A DNA stretch of 64,000 nt from Boseongicola sp. Its GTDB lineage: Bacteria; Pseudomonadota; Alphaproteobacteria; Rhodobacterales; Rhodobacteraceae. Under the pieces are notes generated by a model. The model saw only the letters and a list, made by a program, of their open reading frames with translations, was not told the origin of the DNA and searched no databases. Numbering within the stretch: position 1 is the stretch's first letter; each line of letters begins with the position of its first letter. The position numbers and the translations under genes are program-made. Shown in pieces: positions 1 through 8,392 of the stretch. Location of the stretch: NCBI GenBank assembly GCA_028824715.1, contig JAPPCV010000109.1:22411-86410 (forward strand), read 5' to 3'.

Positions 1-1115
1 TTCGCCGTCCTCACAAGCCGCTGACGGTGCATTTGGGCGGCGGTCCGGTTTCCGGGGGGGCCGATCTCGGGAGACTCTGTCGCAAGGCGGGCATAGACGG
101 GTTCATCGGCGGTTCAGCGATGGACAGGGCCCCCCTTGAAAAGTCGCTGCTGAACAGCGTTGCGTCATTTCGCGAAATCGAAGTGTTGCAGGACCGCGTC
201 GAGCGGCTGGAACGTCGCCTGAACAGATACAGCAAGCGCTACGGAATAGTCTGCCGTTCCGACGCGATGGATCAGATGCTGAATCGTGTTGAGAGCGCTG
301 TCAGGAACGGCAAGCACCTGTTTCTTCACGGCGAAGCGGACACGGGACGGCGCACGGTCGCTGAAATGGCCGCAAGGCAGATGTTCCAGAAGAAAAAGGG
401 CAATCATTGGAAACTGGAATTCTCCGCCTCGAGCAGTGGTGCTGAAGAGCTCTTCGGTGCCCAAAGGGATGCCAGTCTTCGCCGGAAAGTCGGCGTGCTG
501 GAGCTTGCTGGCGAGGCGGATGTCATTACGGCAGGCGGGCTCGAAAGCCTGCCTTTGGACGAACGCAACAGGATCGTGCAAGCCCTTGTGAAAGGCGAAT
601 ACCAGGTTGGACAAGAGGCAAAGATCCGGCAATGCAATGCACGGTTCATCCTGGTGCTCAACGAAAGCGGAGCCGGTGGCAGCTTGCTGCCGGGCGAACC
701 GGATAACGGCTGCAAGGCGCAGGCGGTTCAGGTTCCGCCGCTGCGCGATCGCATTGAGGACATCCCGCTTCTGGTGAAAGGGTTCATGGCTGACTTCAAG
801 GAAGAGCCAGGTGAATTCTCGCCTTCGATCATCCGAACGCTGATCAGGCATAACTGGCCGGGCAACCTCGCGGAACTCAAGAAGACGGTGGGCTGGCTGA
901 TCGAAGAGAAGAGGGAACAGTGCAGCGAGGATGATCTGATCTCCTATCTTCGGGACAGCGTTACCGAAGCCGGACCGGCGTCCATTTCCCAACGTGACAG
1001 GATCATCCAGGCCTTGCTGCTGAACAACCTCAATCGCACGAAAACCGCAGACCACCTTGGGGTGACCCGCAAGACGCTCTACAACCAGATCAAGAAATTC
1101 AAGATCCTGACCTGA
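1..1115 (+). CDS. TIM-barrel (PEP hydrolase-like) / AAA / Fis-HTH transcriptional regulator, 5' end outside window
   Basis: The reading frame is open from base 3, so the gene starts upstream of the window. About the first 45 visible residues (GGGPVSGGADLGRL, then GFIGGSAMDRAPLE) match the C-terminal end of the TIM barrel seen in the paralog at 2827-3663 (CHGGRVAEP, then GFVGASSIERIPIE). An AAA-type domain like that of sigma-54 activators follows, then a Fis-type helix-turn-helix at the end (NRTKTADHLGVTRKTLYNQI). The AAA part is degenerate: Walker A reads GEADTGRRT with no lysine, the Walker B DE is replaced (VITAGGLESLP), and no GAFTGA loop is present (EELFGAQRDASLRRK). The VPPLRDRIEDIPLLV sensor region is kept. 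I infer a ligand-responsive regulator that neither hydrolyses ATP nor opens sigma-54 promoters, possibly controlling the adjacent operon that carries its paralogous enzyme. Confidence 0.8.
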   Translation, partial: RRPHKPLTVHLGGGPVSGGADLGRLCRKAGIDGFIGGSAMDRAPLEKSLLNSVASFREIEVLQDRVERLERRLNRYSKRYGIVCRSDAMDQMLNRVESAVRNGKHLFLHGEADTGRRTVAEMAARQMFQKKKGNHWKLEFSASSSGAEELFGAQRDASLRRKVGVLELAGEADVITAGGLESLPLDERNRIVQALVKGEYQVGQEAKIRQCNARFILVLNESGAGGSLLPGEPDNGCKAQAVQVPPLRDRIEDIPLLVKGFMADFKEEPGEFSPSIIRTLIRHNWPGNLAELKKTVGWLIEEKREQCSEDDLISYLRDSVTEAGPASISQRDRIIQALLLNNLNRTKTADHLGVTRKTLYNQIKKFKILT

Positions 1116-1129
1116 CAGCCGTCAGAAAG

Positions 1130-2830
1130 TCATGCGGCGGCCTTGCCATGACCTTCAAGTGCATGCTCCACCGCCAGATAGGCTGACACGATTGCAGGCC
1201 CGATAGTGATGCCCGCGCCCGGATATTTGCCGGCCATTATCGACGTGGCGTCATTGCCGCAGGCATAGAGCCCCTTTATCACGCTTCTGTCTTCCCGCAG
1301 AACCCTTGCGCTTTCGTCGGTTTTCAGGCCGGCGGCGGTACCCAGCGTGCCGGGCACGATGCGCAGCGCGATGAAAGGCCCGTTCCTGATGGGTCCCAGA
1401 TTGGGGTTCTTCAGGCCGAGGGTCGCGTCTCCCAGCGTTCTGTTGAATGCGGACTCGCCGCGCGCGAATTCCGGATCTGTTCCCGTTTCGGCGTTCCTGT
1501 TGTGCTGGGCGACCGTGGCTGACAAGGCGGCGGGGTCTATGCCGATCTCTTTCGCCAAGTCTTCAAGCGATTGCCCTCGTTGAATGTAGCCTCGACGAAT
1601 GTAGCTCCCAAGGCTCGGTGTCCAGGGCCAGGGCAGGATGTCGCCCATTCCACGCATCTTCACGAAGGCTTCCTCGCAGATGAAGAAGAACCTCTCGTCA
1701 TCCGGATAGCCGTGTTCGAACAGCCCGATGCACACGTCATGGTAGGAGTTTGATTCATTGACGAAACGCGTGCCGTCAGGGCCGACGGCAATGACGCCGG
1801 GCCGACCGCGGTCAAGCCAGCCATATGGCACGATTGTCGTGGATCCGTCCCTGTTCTTCAGCTTCGACACCGGGGTCCAAAAGCCCGGGCTGGCAACATC
1901 GGCATCGACGGCGCCGCCCGCCTGTCGCGCGGCGGCGATCCCGTCACCCTGGGCTTCGGGCGCACTGAGCGTGACGTGATGGCGGTGCTTCGCGCCAATC
2001 TCGGCGCGCAACTCCGCGCTGGCCGCAAATCCGCCGGTTGCCAGGATCACGCCTTCGCGCGCCAGGACCTCGATTTCCGTCCCGTTATGCAGCACCCTGG
2101 CGCCCGCGACGCCCCTGTCATTCATGATCAGTTCCTTCATTGGGCAACTGGTTCGCAAGTCGACACCCAACTTGCGGAGGCTCACCAGGCTCGCCGCAAG
2201 GAATGCATTTCCGCCGCTGAGTTCCGTGCCGCGCGAATGTCTCAGCCGGTCTTTCGCGAACCGGACTGCACGACGGAGAACGTGGCCCATGGCCGTCGTC
2301 GACTTGAACGGGTTCAGGAAGTGCTTGATCTCGCTTGACGTGATCATCATGCCGCCCAGAATGACCCGGATCGGGTCGCCGATCAGATCGAAGTCATGGC
2401 CGAGCCTGCGGCCGTCATAGGGAACCGGGCTGAGCGCACGCCCCTTGTCTACGCCGCCTTCGCGGGACGAGTGATAGTCCGGTGCACCGGCCAGGACGAA
2501 CTTGACTTCCGAGCAATCCTCGATCGCACGCACGGCTTCGGGCCCGCGTTCCAGAAAGGTGTCGATTTTGACCTCGTCATAGAAGTCGCCCAACTCGCCC
2601 TTGAGGTAGGTGCGGGCCTGATCGAGCGTGTCGTCGATTCCTGCCTCCTTTGCATGGTCGGAGCACGGGACCCAGATCATTCCGTTGGACAGCGCGGTCG
2701 TGCCGCCGACTTTCCTTGCCTTTTCGCAGAGCATCACGGACTTGCCCCGGGACGAGGCGTAGAGTGCCGCGCTCACGCCAGCGGCACCGCTTCCGATGAC
2801 AAGAAAGTCGACGGATCGCTCGGTGCTCAT
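1130..2830 (-). CDS. FAD-dependent oxidoreductase, 3-ketosteroid-delta1-dehydrogenase / fumarate reductase flavoprotein family
   Basis: The 566-residue protein begins with a Rossmann dinucleotide-binding motif (VIGSGAAGVSAALYA, residues about 11-25) followed by GGTTALSNGMIW. It ends with GAGITIGPAIVSAYLA, the FAD-binding C-terminal block of the FAD_binding_2 family. Length and the ERGPEAVRA and YHSSREGG stretches resemble KstD-like flavoproteins that desaturate or reduce activated ring or enoyl substrates. The substrate cannot be told from sequence. It is the third gene of a tight minus-strand operon: its ATG overlaps the TGA of the TIM-barrel gene (ATGA at 2827-2830). It converges on the regulator gene, with only 14 bases between the stops. 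Confidence 0.85.
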   Translation of the reverse strand: MSTERSVDFLVIGSGAAGVSAALYASSRGKSVMLCEKARKVGGTTALSNGMIWVPCSDHAKEAGIDDTLDQARTYLKGELGDFYDEVKIDTFLERGPEAVRAIEDCSEVKFVLAGAPDYHSSREGGVDKGRALSPVPYDGRRLGHDFDLIGDPIRVILGGMMITSSEIKHFLNPFKSTTAMGHVLRRAVRFAKDRLRHSRGTELSGGNAFLAASLVSLRKLGVDLRTSCPMKELIMNDRGVAGARVLHNGTEIEVLAREGVILATGGFAASAELRAEIGAKHRHHVTLSAPEAQGDGIAAARQAGGAVDADVASPGFWTPVSKLKNRDGSTTIVPYGWLDRGRPGVIAVGPDGTRFVNESNSYHDVCIGLFEHGYPDDERFFFICEEAFVKMRGMGDILPWPWTPSLGSYIRRGYIQRGQSLEDLAKEIGIDPAALSATVAQHNRNAETGTDPEFARGESAFNRTLGDATLGLKNPNLGPIRNGPFIALRIVPGTLGTAAGLKTDESARVLREDRSVIKGLYACGNDATSIMAGKYPGAGITIGPAIVSAYLAVEHALEGHGKAAA

Positions 2831-3663
2831 TCGGACCGGCCTTCTGAAATCGGAATGGACTTGAACTCTTCCGCAATCGACTTGACCGCGCGTTCGATTG
2901 GAATGCGTTCAATGGATGACGCACCAACAAAGCCCACGCATCCGGTCTCTTCATAGACACGGCGCGTGTCCGAGGGTTCGGCGACTCGTCCACCGTGGCA
3001 GAGAAAGATCGGCGAATGGCCCCCAGCGGTGACAGCGTCGAGCATTTCCGAGATCTTGCGGATTTCATCGTCGATCCGGGTGCCGGTCTCGTGGCCGACC
3101 AAGCCGCCACCGGTAGCGCCAACATGCGGTACAAGGCAGTCGACGCCCTTTTCCGCGACATCCAGCGCATCCTGGACGGTTGCGACGTAGGCCATGGTGA
3201 AGACGTCGTGCGCCACGGCGCGTTCGATCAGTTCAACCTCGCGATTCCAGCCAAGCCCGACCTTGCTCCGACGCTTGCGCCATGTTTCGCCCATTGTGGA
3301 TATGGTCGGGTAGTTGATGATCCCCGAAAAGCCCGCCGCCTGGAAATCATCGAGAAGCCGGTCCAGGTCCATTCGGGTCGGATCCCAGGCCTCGATGCCC
3401 CCGATGACCGGCGTGTCCGAGACGACGTTGCGGATCTCTGCGGCCATTTCGATGGTTGCCGTGTTGGAATCGCCGATTCGGCTTGTTGGTAGCCCCATCA
3501 GGCGGGATCGCCCGGTACTGTAGACGATCAGCAGGTCCGCACCGCCCAGGGCCGCGCATTTTGCAATCAGGCCACAGCTCGTGCCTGCGCCTAGAATGGG
3601 TCGGTTCGCCTGGGTTTCGGTGTCAAGGCGTGCAAGTATCTCCTGTCGAGAAAAGTTCTTCAT
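2827..3663 (-). CDS. TIM-barrel PEP-hydrolase-family protein (PF09370-like)
   Basis: 278 residues. Family features include RPILGAGTSCGLIAKCAALGGADLL at the start of the barrel (shown split: RPILGAGTSCG, then AKCAALGGADLL), VIGGIEAWDP, GIINYPTISTMGE, LVPHVGATGGGLVG and the phosphate-site-like CHGGRVAEP/GFVGASSIERIP end. This COG5564-type protein corresponds to the C-terminal half of the plant Tm-1 protein; the bacterial enzyme is annotated as phosphoenolpyruvate hydrolase-like, but its real reaction is poorly defined. I chose the ATG at 3663 because it forms an ATGA overlap with the upstream Tm-1-like gene; 13 extra in-frame residues upstream would lie inside that gene. Middle gene of the three-gene operon. 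Confidence 0.85.
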   Translation of the reverse strand: MKNFSRQEILARLDTETQANRPILGAGTSCGLIAKCAALGGADLLIVYSTGRSRLMGLPTSRIGDSNTATIEMAAEIRNVVSDTPVIGGIEAWDPTRMDLDRLLDDFQAAGFSGIINYPTISTMGETWRKRRSKVGLGWNREVELIERAVAHDVFTMAYVATVQDALDVAEKGVDCLVPHVGATGGGLVGHETGTRIDDEIRKISEMLDAVTAGGHSPIFLCHGGRVAEPSDTRRVYEETGCVGFVGASSIERIPIERAVKSIAEEFKSIPISEGRSE

Positions 3664-4892
3664 GGCCGTGCTTCCATTTGCGCAATCATCCAATCTGAAC
3701 AAAGCGCTGCGAATTCGGGATCGTTGATGTGGTGCACCGTTTCGGTCACCGGAATTGAGGGGACCAGCGTTTCCTTCATGCTGTCGCGCCAGGCCGTGTT
3801 GGCGGATGGATCGTGAAACGCTTGCCCTGGACGGTCATAGTCCGAAACACCACCGCCGGGCCAGAGCACCACCACAGGTCCGGTTGCCTCGTTGAGTCGC
3901 TCGGCCGTCTGGCGCGCGATTTCAGCGGTGTCTTCCGGTATTGTCCGTACGAGTGTTGTCATCGGCGTGTGTTGAAATTTGACGCGGTCCGCAAAATTCG
4001 GCGGCACAGTATCTGGCGCACCAAAGTTCACCATGTCTGTCGCGCCTGGCGCAATGACCTGCGGAATGCCAACACGACTTGCCGCCGTAAGGCGGCCTTC
4101 GCCCGCACTGGCCGTTCCGCCGAGGTGCAAATCCGCCATCTCGGTCGTCGTCAGGTCAATGACTCCGTCAAACGTGCCCTTGGCGATCAACGATTCCATC
4201 GTGCGGCCTCCGGCACCGTTGGCGGGAAAGGCAACAACGGTGATTCCGGCCGATTCAAGCGACGACTTGATGGTTTGCACAGCTGGCGTCGTGACACCAA
4301 AGGCGGTAATCGCAACCGTTTTGCCTGTCCTCTCCTCGACACCTTTCCATGCAAGCCCAGCCAGCATGTCAGCGGCGTTGCCCAACGTAGCGCGCGTGAA
4401 CTGGTTCATGCCGAACAGGTCCACCAGCGTTGGCAGAAGGATTGTATCGGTCGTGGTTGCAATCTCGGCCAGCAGGGCGGGACGCCCGCTTGTCACAAGC
4501 AGTTTCGGGAACCCGTAAGGCAGGTCCTTTGTGGCGCGGTGGAACACGCCTGCACCCTTGCCTCCCCCAATCCCCGCAATTGCCGAGATTTCACCCTTGT
4601 CAAACATCGCGCGGACAATCCTGGCCGCACCGGAGGCCATGACATCCATGGCGTCTGCCGGTCCGCTTGCACTGGAGAGTCCGCCTCCCGATCGACTGAC
4701 GCATTCACGGCTGACATCGGCAGGGAATGCTGGCAACCCGGAAGTGCCCACATCCACGACACAGACGCAGCGACGGGATCTTTCGACCAGGAGGCTCTTC
4801 AGATGGGCCGCTTCCTCCCCCTTTGAATCCAAGGTGGCAAGAAGAACAACTTTGTGACCCAGGTTGCTCAAGACAGTCTCCTCATTTGCCAT
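3660..4892 (-). CDS. Tm-1-like ATP-binding domain protein (UPF0261)
   Basis: 410 residues, the usual length for the UPF0261/COG5441 family. Recognisable blocks are VVLLATLDSKGEEAAHLK near the N-terminus, IAGIGGGKGAGVFHRA, KLLVTSGRPALL, VVAFPANGAGGRTMESLI and PQVIAPGATDMVNFG. The family is the bacterial counterpart of the N-terminal ATP-binding half of tomato Tm-1, the tobamovirus-resistance protein; in bacteria its biochemical role is unclear. It is the first gene of the minus-strand operon and overlaps the next gene by ATGA. It is divergent from the truncated TIM-barrel ORF at 4971, with a 78-base shared intergenic region that should hold both promoters. Confidence 0.87.
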   Translation of the reverse strand: MANEETVLSNLGHKVVLLATLDSKGEEAAHLKSLLVERSRRCVCVVDVGTSGLPAFPADVSRECVSRSGGGLSSASGPADAMDVMASGAARIVRAMFDKGEISAIAGIGGGKGAGVFHRATKDLPYGFPKLLVTSGRPALLAEIATTTDTILLPTLVDLFGMNQFTRATLGNAADMLAGLAWKGVEERTGKTVAITAFGVTTPAVQTIKSSLESAGITVVAFPANGAGGRTMESLIAKGTFDGVIDLTTTEMADLHLGGTASAGEGRLTAASRVGIPQVIAPGATDMVNFGAPDTVPPNFADRVKFQHTPMTTLVRTIPEDTAEIARQTAERLNEATGPVVVLWPGGGVSDYDRPGQAFHDPSANTAWRDSMKETLVPSIPVTETVHHINDPEFAALCSDWMIAQMEARP

Positions 4893-4970
4893 TGTCTTCT
4901 TGTCGCACAGAGCCGCTGCGCAGAGACACGGATTGCTTGAGCACTTGGGAAATTTTGGGTAACGGAGTGC

Positions 4971-5483
4971 ATGTCAGAACTTTCGGCGCGTGTATCGATC
5001 GATCTGGAACCACCGGCTTCCACATCCGGGGAAGTGATTGTCTATTCGCCTGCATTGGCGCTCTTCCCAAGGGAGATTGCCCAGGAAGCGGCGTTTCTGC
5101 CACTTTGCAACCCAAACCAGGTCGTCATGGAGCGATTGCGAAACGGTGCAGGATTGGCCCCGGAGAACTGTTTCTGTGGCATTTTCACGCTTGACCCGCT
5201 CCTTAACTGGGCGGAGCTTGAGCCGTTTCTTCGCGACGCGAATTTCAGGGGACTTTGCAACTTCCCGACCCTGCCGAACTTTGGCGAGGAAGAAAGGAGT
5301 GCGCTCCTTGCATCCGACTATTCGTACGACTCAGAGATCGCGCGGCTCGCTGATCTTGCCGGTGACGAATTTGAACTGCTTGTCGTGTATTCTGACGATT
5401 GCCATCTTGATAGGGCGAAAGCGCAACTGAGTGCTCCGAATACAGCGTTCTGCAAACTTGGAGCCATTCAGTACATGCGCTGA
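4971..5483 (+). CDS. Truncated TIM-barrel protein, half-length paralog of the PEP-hydrolase family
   Basis: 170 residues that line up with about the middle half of the paralog at 2827-3663: VIVYSPALALFP with LIVYSTGRSRLM, CGIFTLDPLLNW with GGIEAWDPTRMD, FRGLCNFPTLPNFGE with FSGIINYPTISTMGE. The first barrel strand and the whole C-terminal half, including the glycine-rich phosphate-site loops, are missing. The protein ends in an unrelated tail and stops 165 bases before the IS1-like element. A GGAG ribosome site precedes the ATG. It is either a degraded gene cut during IS insertion or a remnant of a sensor like that of the first gene in the window. It lies divergent to the Tm-1-like operon. 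Confidence 0.55.
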   Translation: MSELSARVSIDLEPPASTSGEVIVYSPALALFPREIAQEAAFLPLCNPNQVVMERLRNGAGLAPENCFCGIFTLDPLLNWAELEPFLRDANFRGLCNFPTLPNFGEEERSALLASDYSYDSEIARLADLAGDEFELLVVYSDDCHLDRAKAQLSAPNTAFCKLGAIQYMR

Positions 5484-5647
5484 AGGAGCTCATTTTGCGC
5501 AATTGCCTCTCCCTGACGCCTGCTTGAGATCTGTTAGATCTTTCGCAGACGATCCAGAGCGTGGCGGAGCGATGCTCCCTGGGCGTTCACCGCATTCTCG
5601 GATTCCTCGACCGGCCGATGGCGCATGGAACGCATGCACACTTCGGT

Positions 5648-6606
5648 GGTGGGTCACTCTGAATCTCGCCTCTTGTAGGTCTTCGGGCGGTTGGGCTTCG
5701 GCGCTGCATCGTCAACCAAATTCAGAATGTCTTCCAACGTCCACACGCGATCCGTCACGCCAGCCGCCATCGCCGGCGTCTTTCCGAGGCTCATGTGCTT
5801 CCGGCAGAAATTATAGTGCATGAAGTGCAGGGACACGCTCCAGGCGTGATTCTCAACTTTCTTCGAGAATGCGTTGGTCAGGCGAGTGAAACGCCGCATT
5901 GACATGCGCATGGTCAGGTTTTGCCTTTCAACATAACTGGTCGAAACGTGGTCGTCGTCGGGGTCTCCCTCGAAAGTCGTTTTCTTGATGCCGGTGCATT
6001 CGGGGGGGAACACCGCTTGTCGGCGGTCTTGGCCTTGTCCAGCACGTCATACACTTTCACGAGCATGGCATAGTCAATGTCACCCCCGAACGCGCCTTCC
6101 AAGGCTTCCAGGTAAGCCTTGTGGCCGTCGCTGGCAAGCTGAACGCGGTGTGCCAAGCGCGAACGCAGATCGTCCATGAACTCGATTGCCGTGGCGCTCG
6201 TGCGGTCTCCCAACTGCCACGAAGGGACAATCTTGGTTTCCGCGCAGATCGCGGTCCATGTCCACACGTCGCCAGCGTCCATTGGCGCGGCCTTGGCCCG
6301 CTTCACGTTCTTGTCCTTGCAGTAGGCGAACGACCAAGTCTCGTCCACCTGTATGCGCTGGCAGGGAAGGTTCACGAGAGCATTGGCCTGAAAGTCGGCG
6401 CAAACCTTGCCGGCAGCGACCATCAATCGCGAAACAGTCAGCTTTGACACTTCGGCGGTGCGAGCGGTGGCGCGAATGCTCATGCCTTCGACAAGACAAC
6501 GCAGAATGAGTTTGCGGGTCTTGCTATCGAGCTTGTTCATCCCCATCAGATTGCATCCGAGATGGTCGTGCGCCGCTATTCGCATAAATCTCTTTGGTGT
6601 TTCACC
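5648..6606. mobile_element. IS1-like insertion sequence, probable limits
   Basis: The limits are proposed from imperfect terminal repeats around the transposase gene: GGTGGGTCAC at 5648-5657 and GGTGAAACAC read on the minus strand at 6606-6597 (7 of 10 matches). I saw no clear target-site duplication, so the edges are uncertain. The element lies between the truncated TIM-barrel gene and the 3' end of the Fic-family gene. Confidence 0.4.
5654..6540 (-). pseudogene. IS1-family-like DDE transposase, frameshifted in a C7 run
   Basis: Two overlapping minus-strand frames form one protein. The first (from ATG at 6540) gives an N-terminal helix-turn-helix (GMSIRATARTAEVSKLTVSRL) and the start of the DDE domain (RIQVDETWSFAY, DVWTWTAICAETK, QLASDGHKAYLEALE). 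The second, ending at 5654, gives the last third with HVSTSYVERQNLTMRM and HFMHYNFCRKHMSLG. The break is at a run of seven G on the plus strand (6002-6008). Eight bases would join the frames as SPPECTGIKK, so one base appears lost. The gene is either dead, translated by slippage at the run, or a homopolymer sequencing error. Confidence 0.75.
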
Positions 6607-6643
6607 GCTGCTCATGCCGACGCTGCTCTCAATTCTTTGTCGA

Positions 6644-8110
6644 TCATTGCGCTGCCCTCGTCTCGGCTAGAAAGGCTGCAAAAGGGCGAATGTCTCCCTT
6701 CACACTCGCTGCTTCTAGCGCGGTCATGTATGCGCTACGCTGCTCAACCTTGATGACCATCCACGGTTGGCCGGCTGCAGCCATCATCACATTCATCAAG
6801 AAGCGTGCCATTCGGCCGTTTCCATCCAAGAATGGGTGTATGAACACGAAGATGAAATGCCCCAGTACGATCCGGACAACGGGATTGTCTTCTTCCCTAA
6901 GCAGTTCAAACAATACCGGCATGCAGTCGCGAACCGCCTCAGGGCTCATTGGCACATGTTGTGATTGCCGAATGTAAACCGGAGAGGATCGGTAACCCGC
7001 CAATTGAGAAGCTTTAAGGATCCCGGCGGTGACCGACGGAGCGAACAGGGCGCGATTCCAGTCGCTCAGATCTTGCTCGGCAACCTCACTGGCGTCAGCA
7101 CCTTCGAGAACCGCCCGGATGCTCTCCTTCACTCTCTGAAAGGCTTCCCAATAGCCCCGTGCGGCCAGGGCGTCTTTCAGCGCACGGTCTTCTTCATCTG
7201 CCTCTGGGTTCCATGTCCCCGAACGCACTTTTTCAATGAGCTTGGGCGAGACCCGATATCCCTCGATGAAAAGCGAATGATACGCATCGGTGACATAGAA
7301 TTCGTCGATCTGCTTGAGATAGGCTTCTATGTCGTTGGCAATGGGTTGAGCCTTCGGGAATGCCTTAATCACATCGGCGCGCATGCTTTCCCACTTCAAG
7401 CGAATTCGATGCACATGGGGTGAGGTCACGCGTCCGGCGTTGAGCACGACAATCGATTGCTCGAAGGGGTTTGTCTCCCGTACGTCATGCGATGCCGCTT
7501 TCATCGCGGCGAGTATCCCAACCGCGACCTTGTCGGATCCTATGCTTCTAAATGCGCCTGCAAGCCGTCCTGCCGCTCGGGTGTGTCCGCCGTCCAACAA
7601 CTTGCCAAGAAGCCGCGATGCATCCGGCATCATCGCAAGTGCGGTGCGCGCCTCTGTCGGATGGTTTTGGAAGATGACTTCGGGAACGAGGATGAGAGCG
7701 TCGTCGACGGAGAAAAGGCGCAAGCCATCGACGATTTCGAGCGTGTCATCCGACGCGATCGTTGCGCGCGTTTCGGAGAGCGACGTGTTGTGAGGCAGAT
7801 CGGTCTTGGAGTTTCCCCCCTTTACCGCCCTTACCAAAAGCTGTGCTGGAACGGTTGTATCTCCAGCGTGCAGGATGAGGGACTGTTCAGGAGATAGCGA
7901 CCAGTCATCTCCAAAACGGCCCGATAGATATTGGGCGCAGAACCCCCAGTACGACGTATACCACGCGGTGCTCTCGCCGATGTTTTCATCGGGTCTTGAA
8001 GGGATGTACCAACCCTTCATGACTTCCTTCAGGAAGGCAGCTTTCACCAATCGCTCCCGATGGGTGCGTGAGATGTCTTTTGCTGTGCGAAGTTTAGGTT
8101 TTGGCGACAT
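6644..8110 (-). CDS. Fic-family (AMPylator-type) protein with AbiEi-like N-terminal region
   Basis: 488 residues from the ATG at 8110; an upstream extension to 8239 would read through a large inverted repeat and looks non-coding. The C-terminal half has the Fic catalytic motif HPFLDGNGRMAR (about residues 425-436), known to transfer AMP or related groups to target proteins. It also has the inhibitory helix motif SLFIEG (about 279-284), which places it among Fic proteins that carry their own antitoxin helix before the Fic core. The N-terminal half (ERLVKAAFLKEVMKGWYIPS, LSPEQSLILHAGDTTVPAQL, ADASEV later) resembles the winged-helix AbiEi antitoxin family, seen by eye only. Broken AbiEii-like toxin genes lie 4-6 kb away. 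Gene appears intact and ends close to the IS1-like element. Confidence 0.8.
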   Translation of the reverse strand: MSPKPKLRTAKDISRTHRERLVKAAFLKEVMKGWYIPSRPDENIGESTAWYTSYWGFCAQYLSGRFGDDWSLSPEQSLILHAGDTTVPAQLLVRAVKGGNSKTDLPHNTSLSETRATIASDDTLEIVDGLRLFSVDDALILVPEVIFQNHPTEARTALAMMPDASRLLGKLLDGGHTRAAGRLAGAFRSIGSDKVAVGILAAMKAASHDVRETNPFEQSIVVLNAGRVTSPHVHRIRLKWESMRADVIKAFPKAQPIANDIEAYLKQIDEFYVTDAYHSLFIEGYRVSPKLIEKVRSGTWNPEADEEDRALKDALAARGYWEAFQRVKESIRAVLEGADASEVAEQDLSDWNRALFAPSVTAGILKASQLAGYRSSPVYIRQSQHVPMSPEAVRDCMPVLFELLREEDNPVVRIVLGHFIFVFIHPFLDGNGRMARFLMNVMMAAAGQPWMVIKVEQRSAYMTALEAASVKGDIRPFAAFLAETRAAQ

Positions 8111-8158
8111 TTCTGGTTTGGACAAGATGATAACGATTGATGCCGCTTCTGCTATCCT

Positions 8159-8297
8159 GGGAACCACCAGAATCCGTGGGGTCTCGCGACTGACCGATCT
8201 TGTTTCCGTTCCGTCTTGTTCAAGCAGGAATTGCCGCAACCGCCTCCGGCTTCGGAATGCGCATTCCTATTGACCCCACGGATCTTGGTGGTTCCCC
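8159..8297. repeat. Inverted repeat of about 23-24 bp with a central palindrome
   Basis: The left arm at 8159-8181 (GGGAACCACCAG then AATCCGTGGGG) is repeated inverted at 8274-8297 with a mismatch around the middle. Inside the loop, a perfect 14-base palindrome GGAATGCGCATTCC lies at 8254-8267. It lies just upstream of the Fic-family start codon. It could be a small non-autonomous element, a regulatory structure or the scar of one. Confidence 0.6.
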
Positions 8298-8392
8298 AAG
8301 CTCGGCGACGGTGCCCGCAACCGACGCAGCATCCTCCGAAAGTGTGGCCTCGGATGTCGGATGCCCGAGCCGGGTGATCGGCAGTCGGCATC

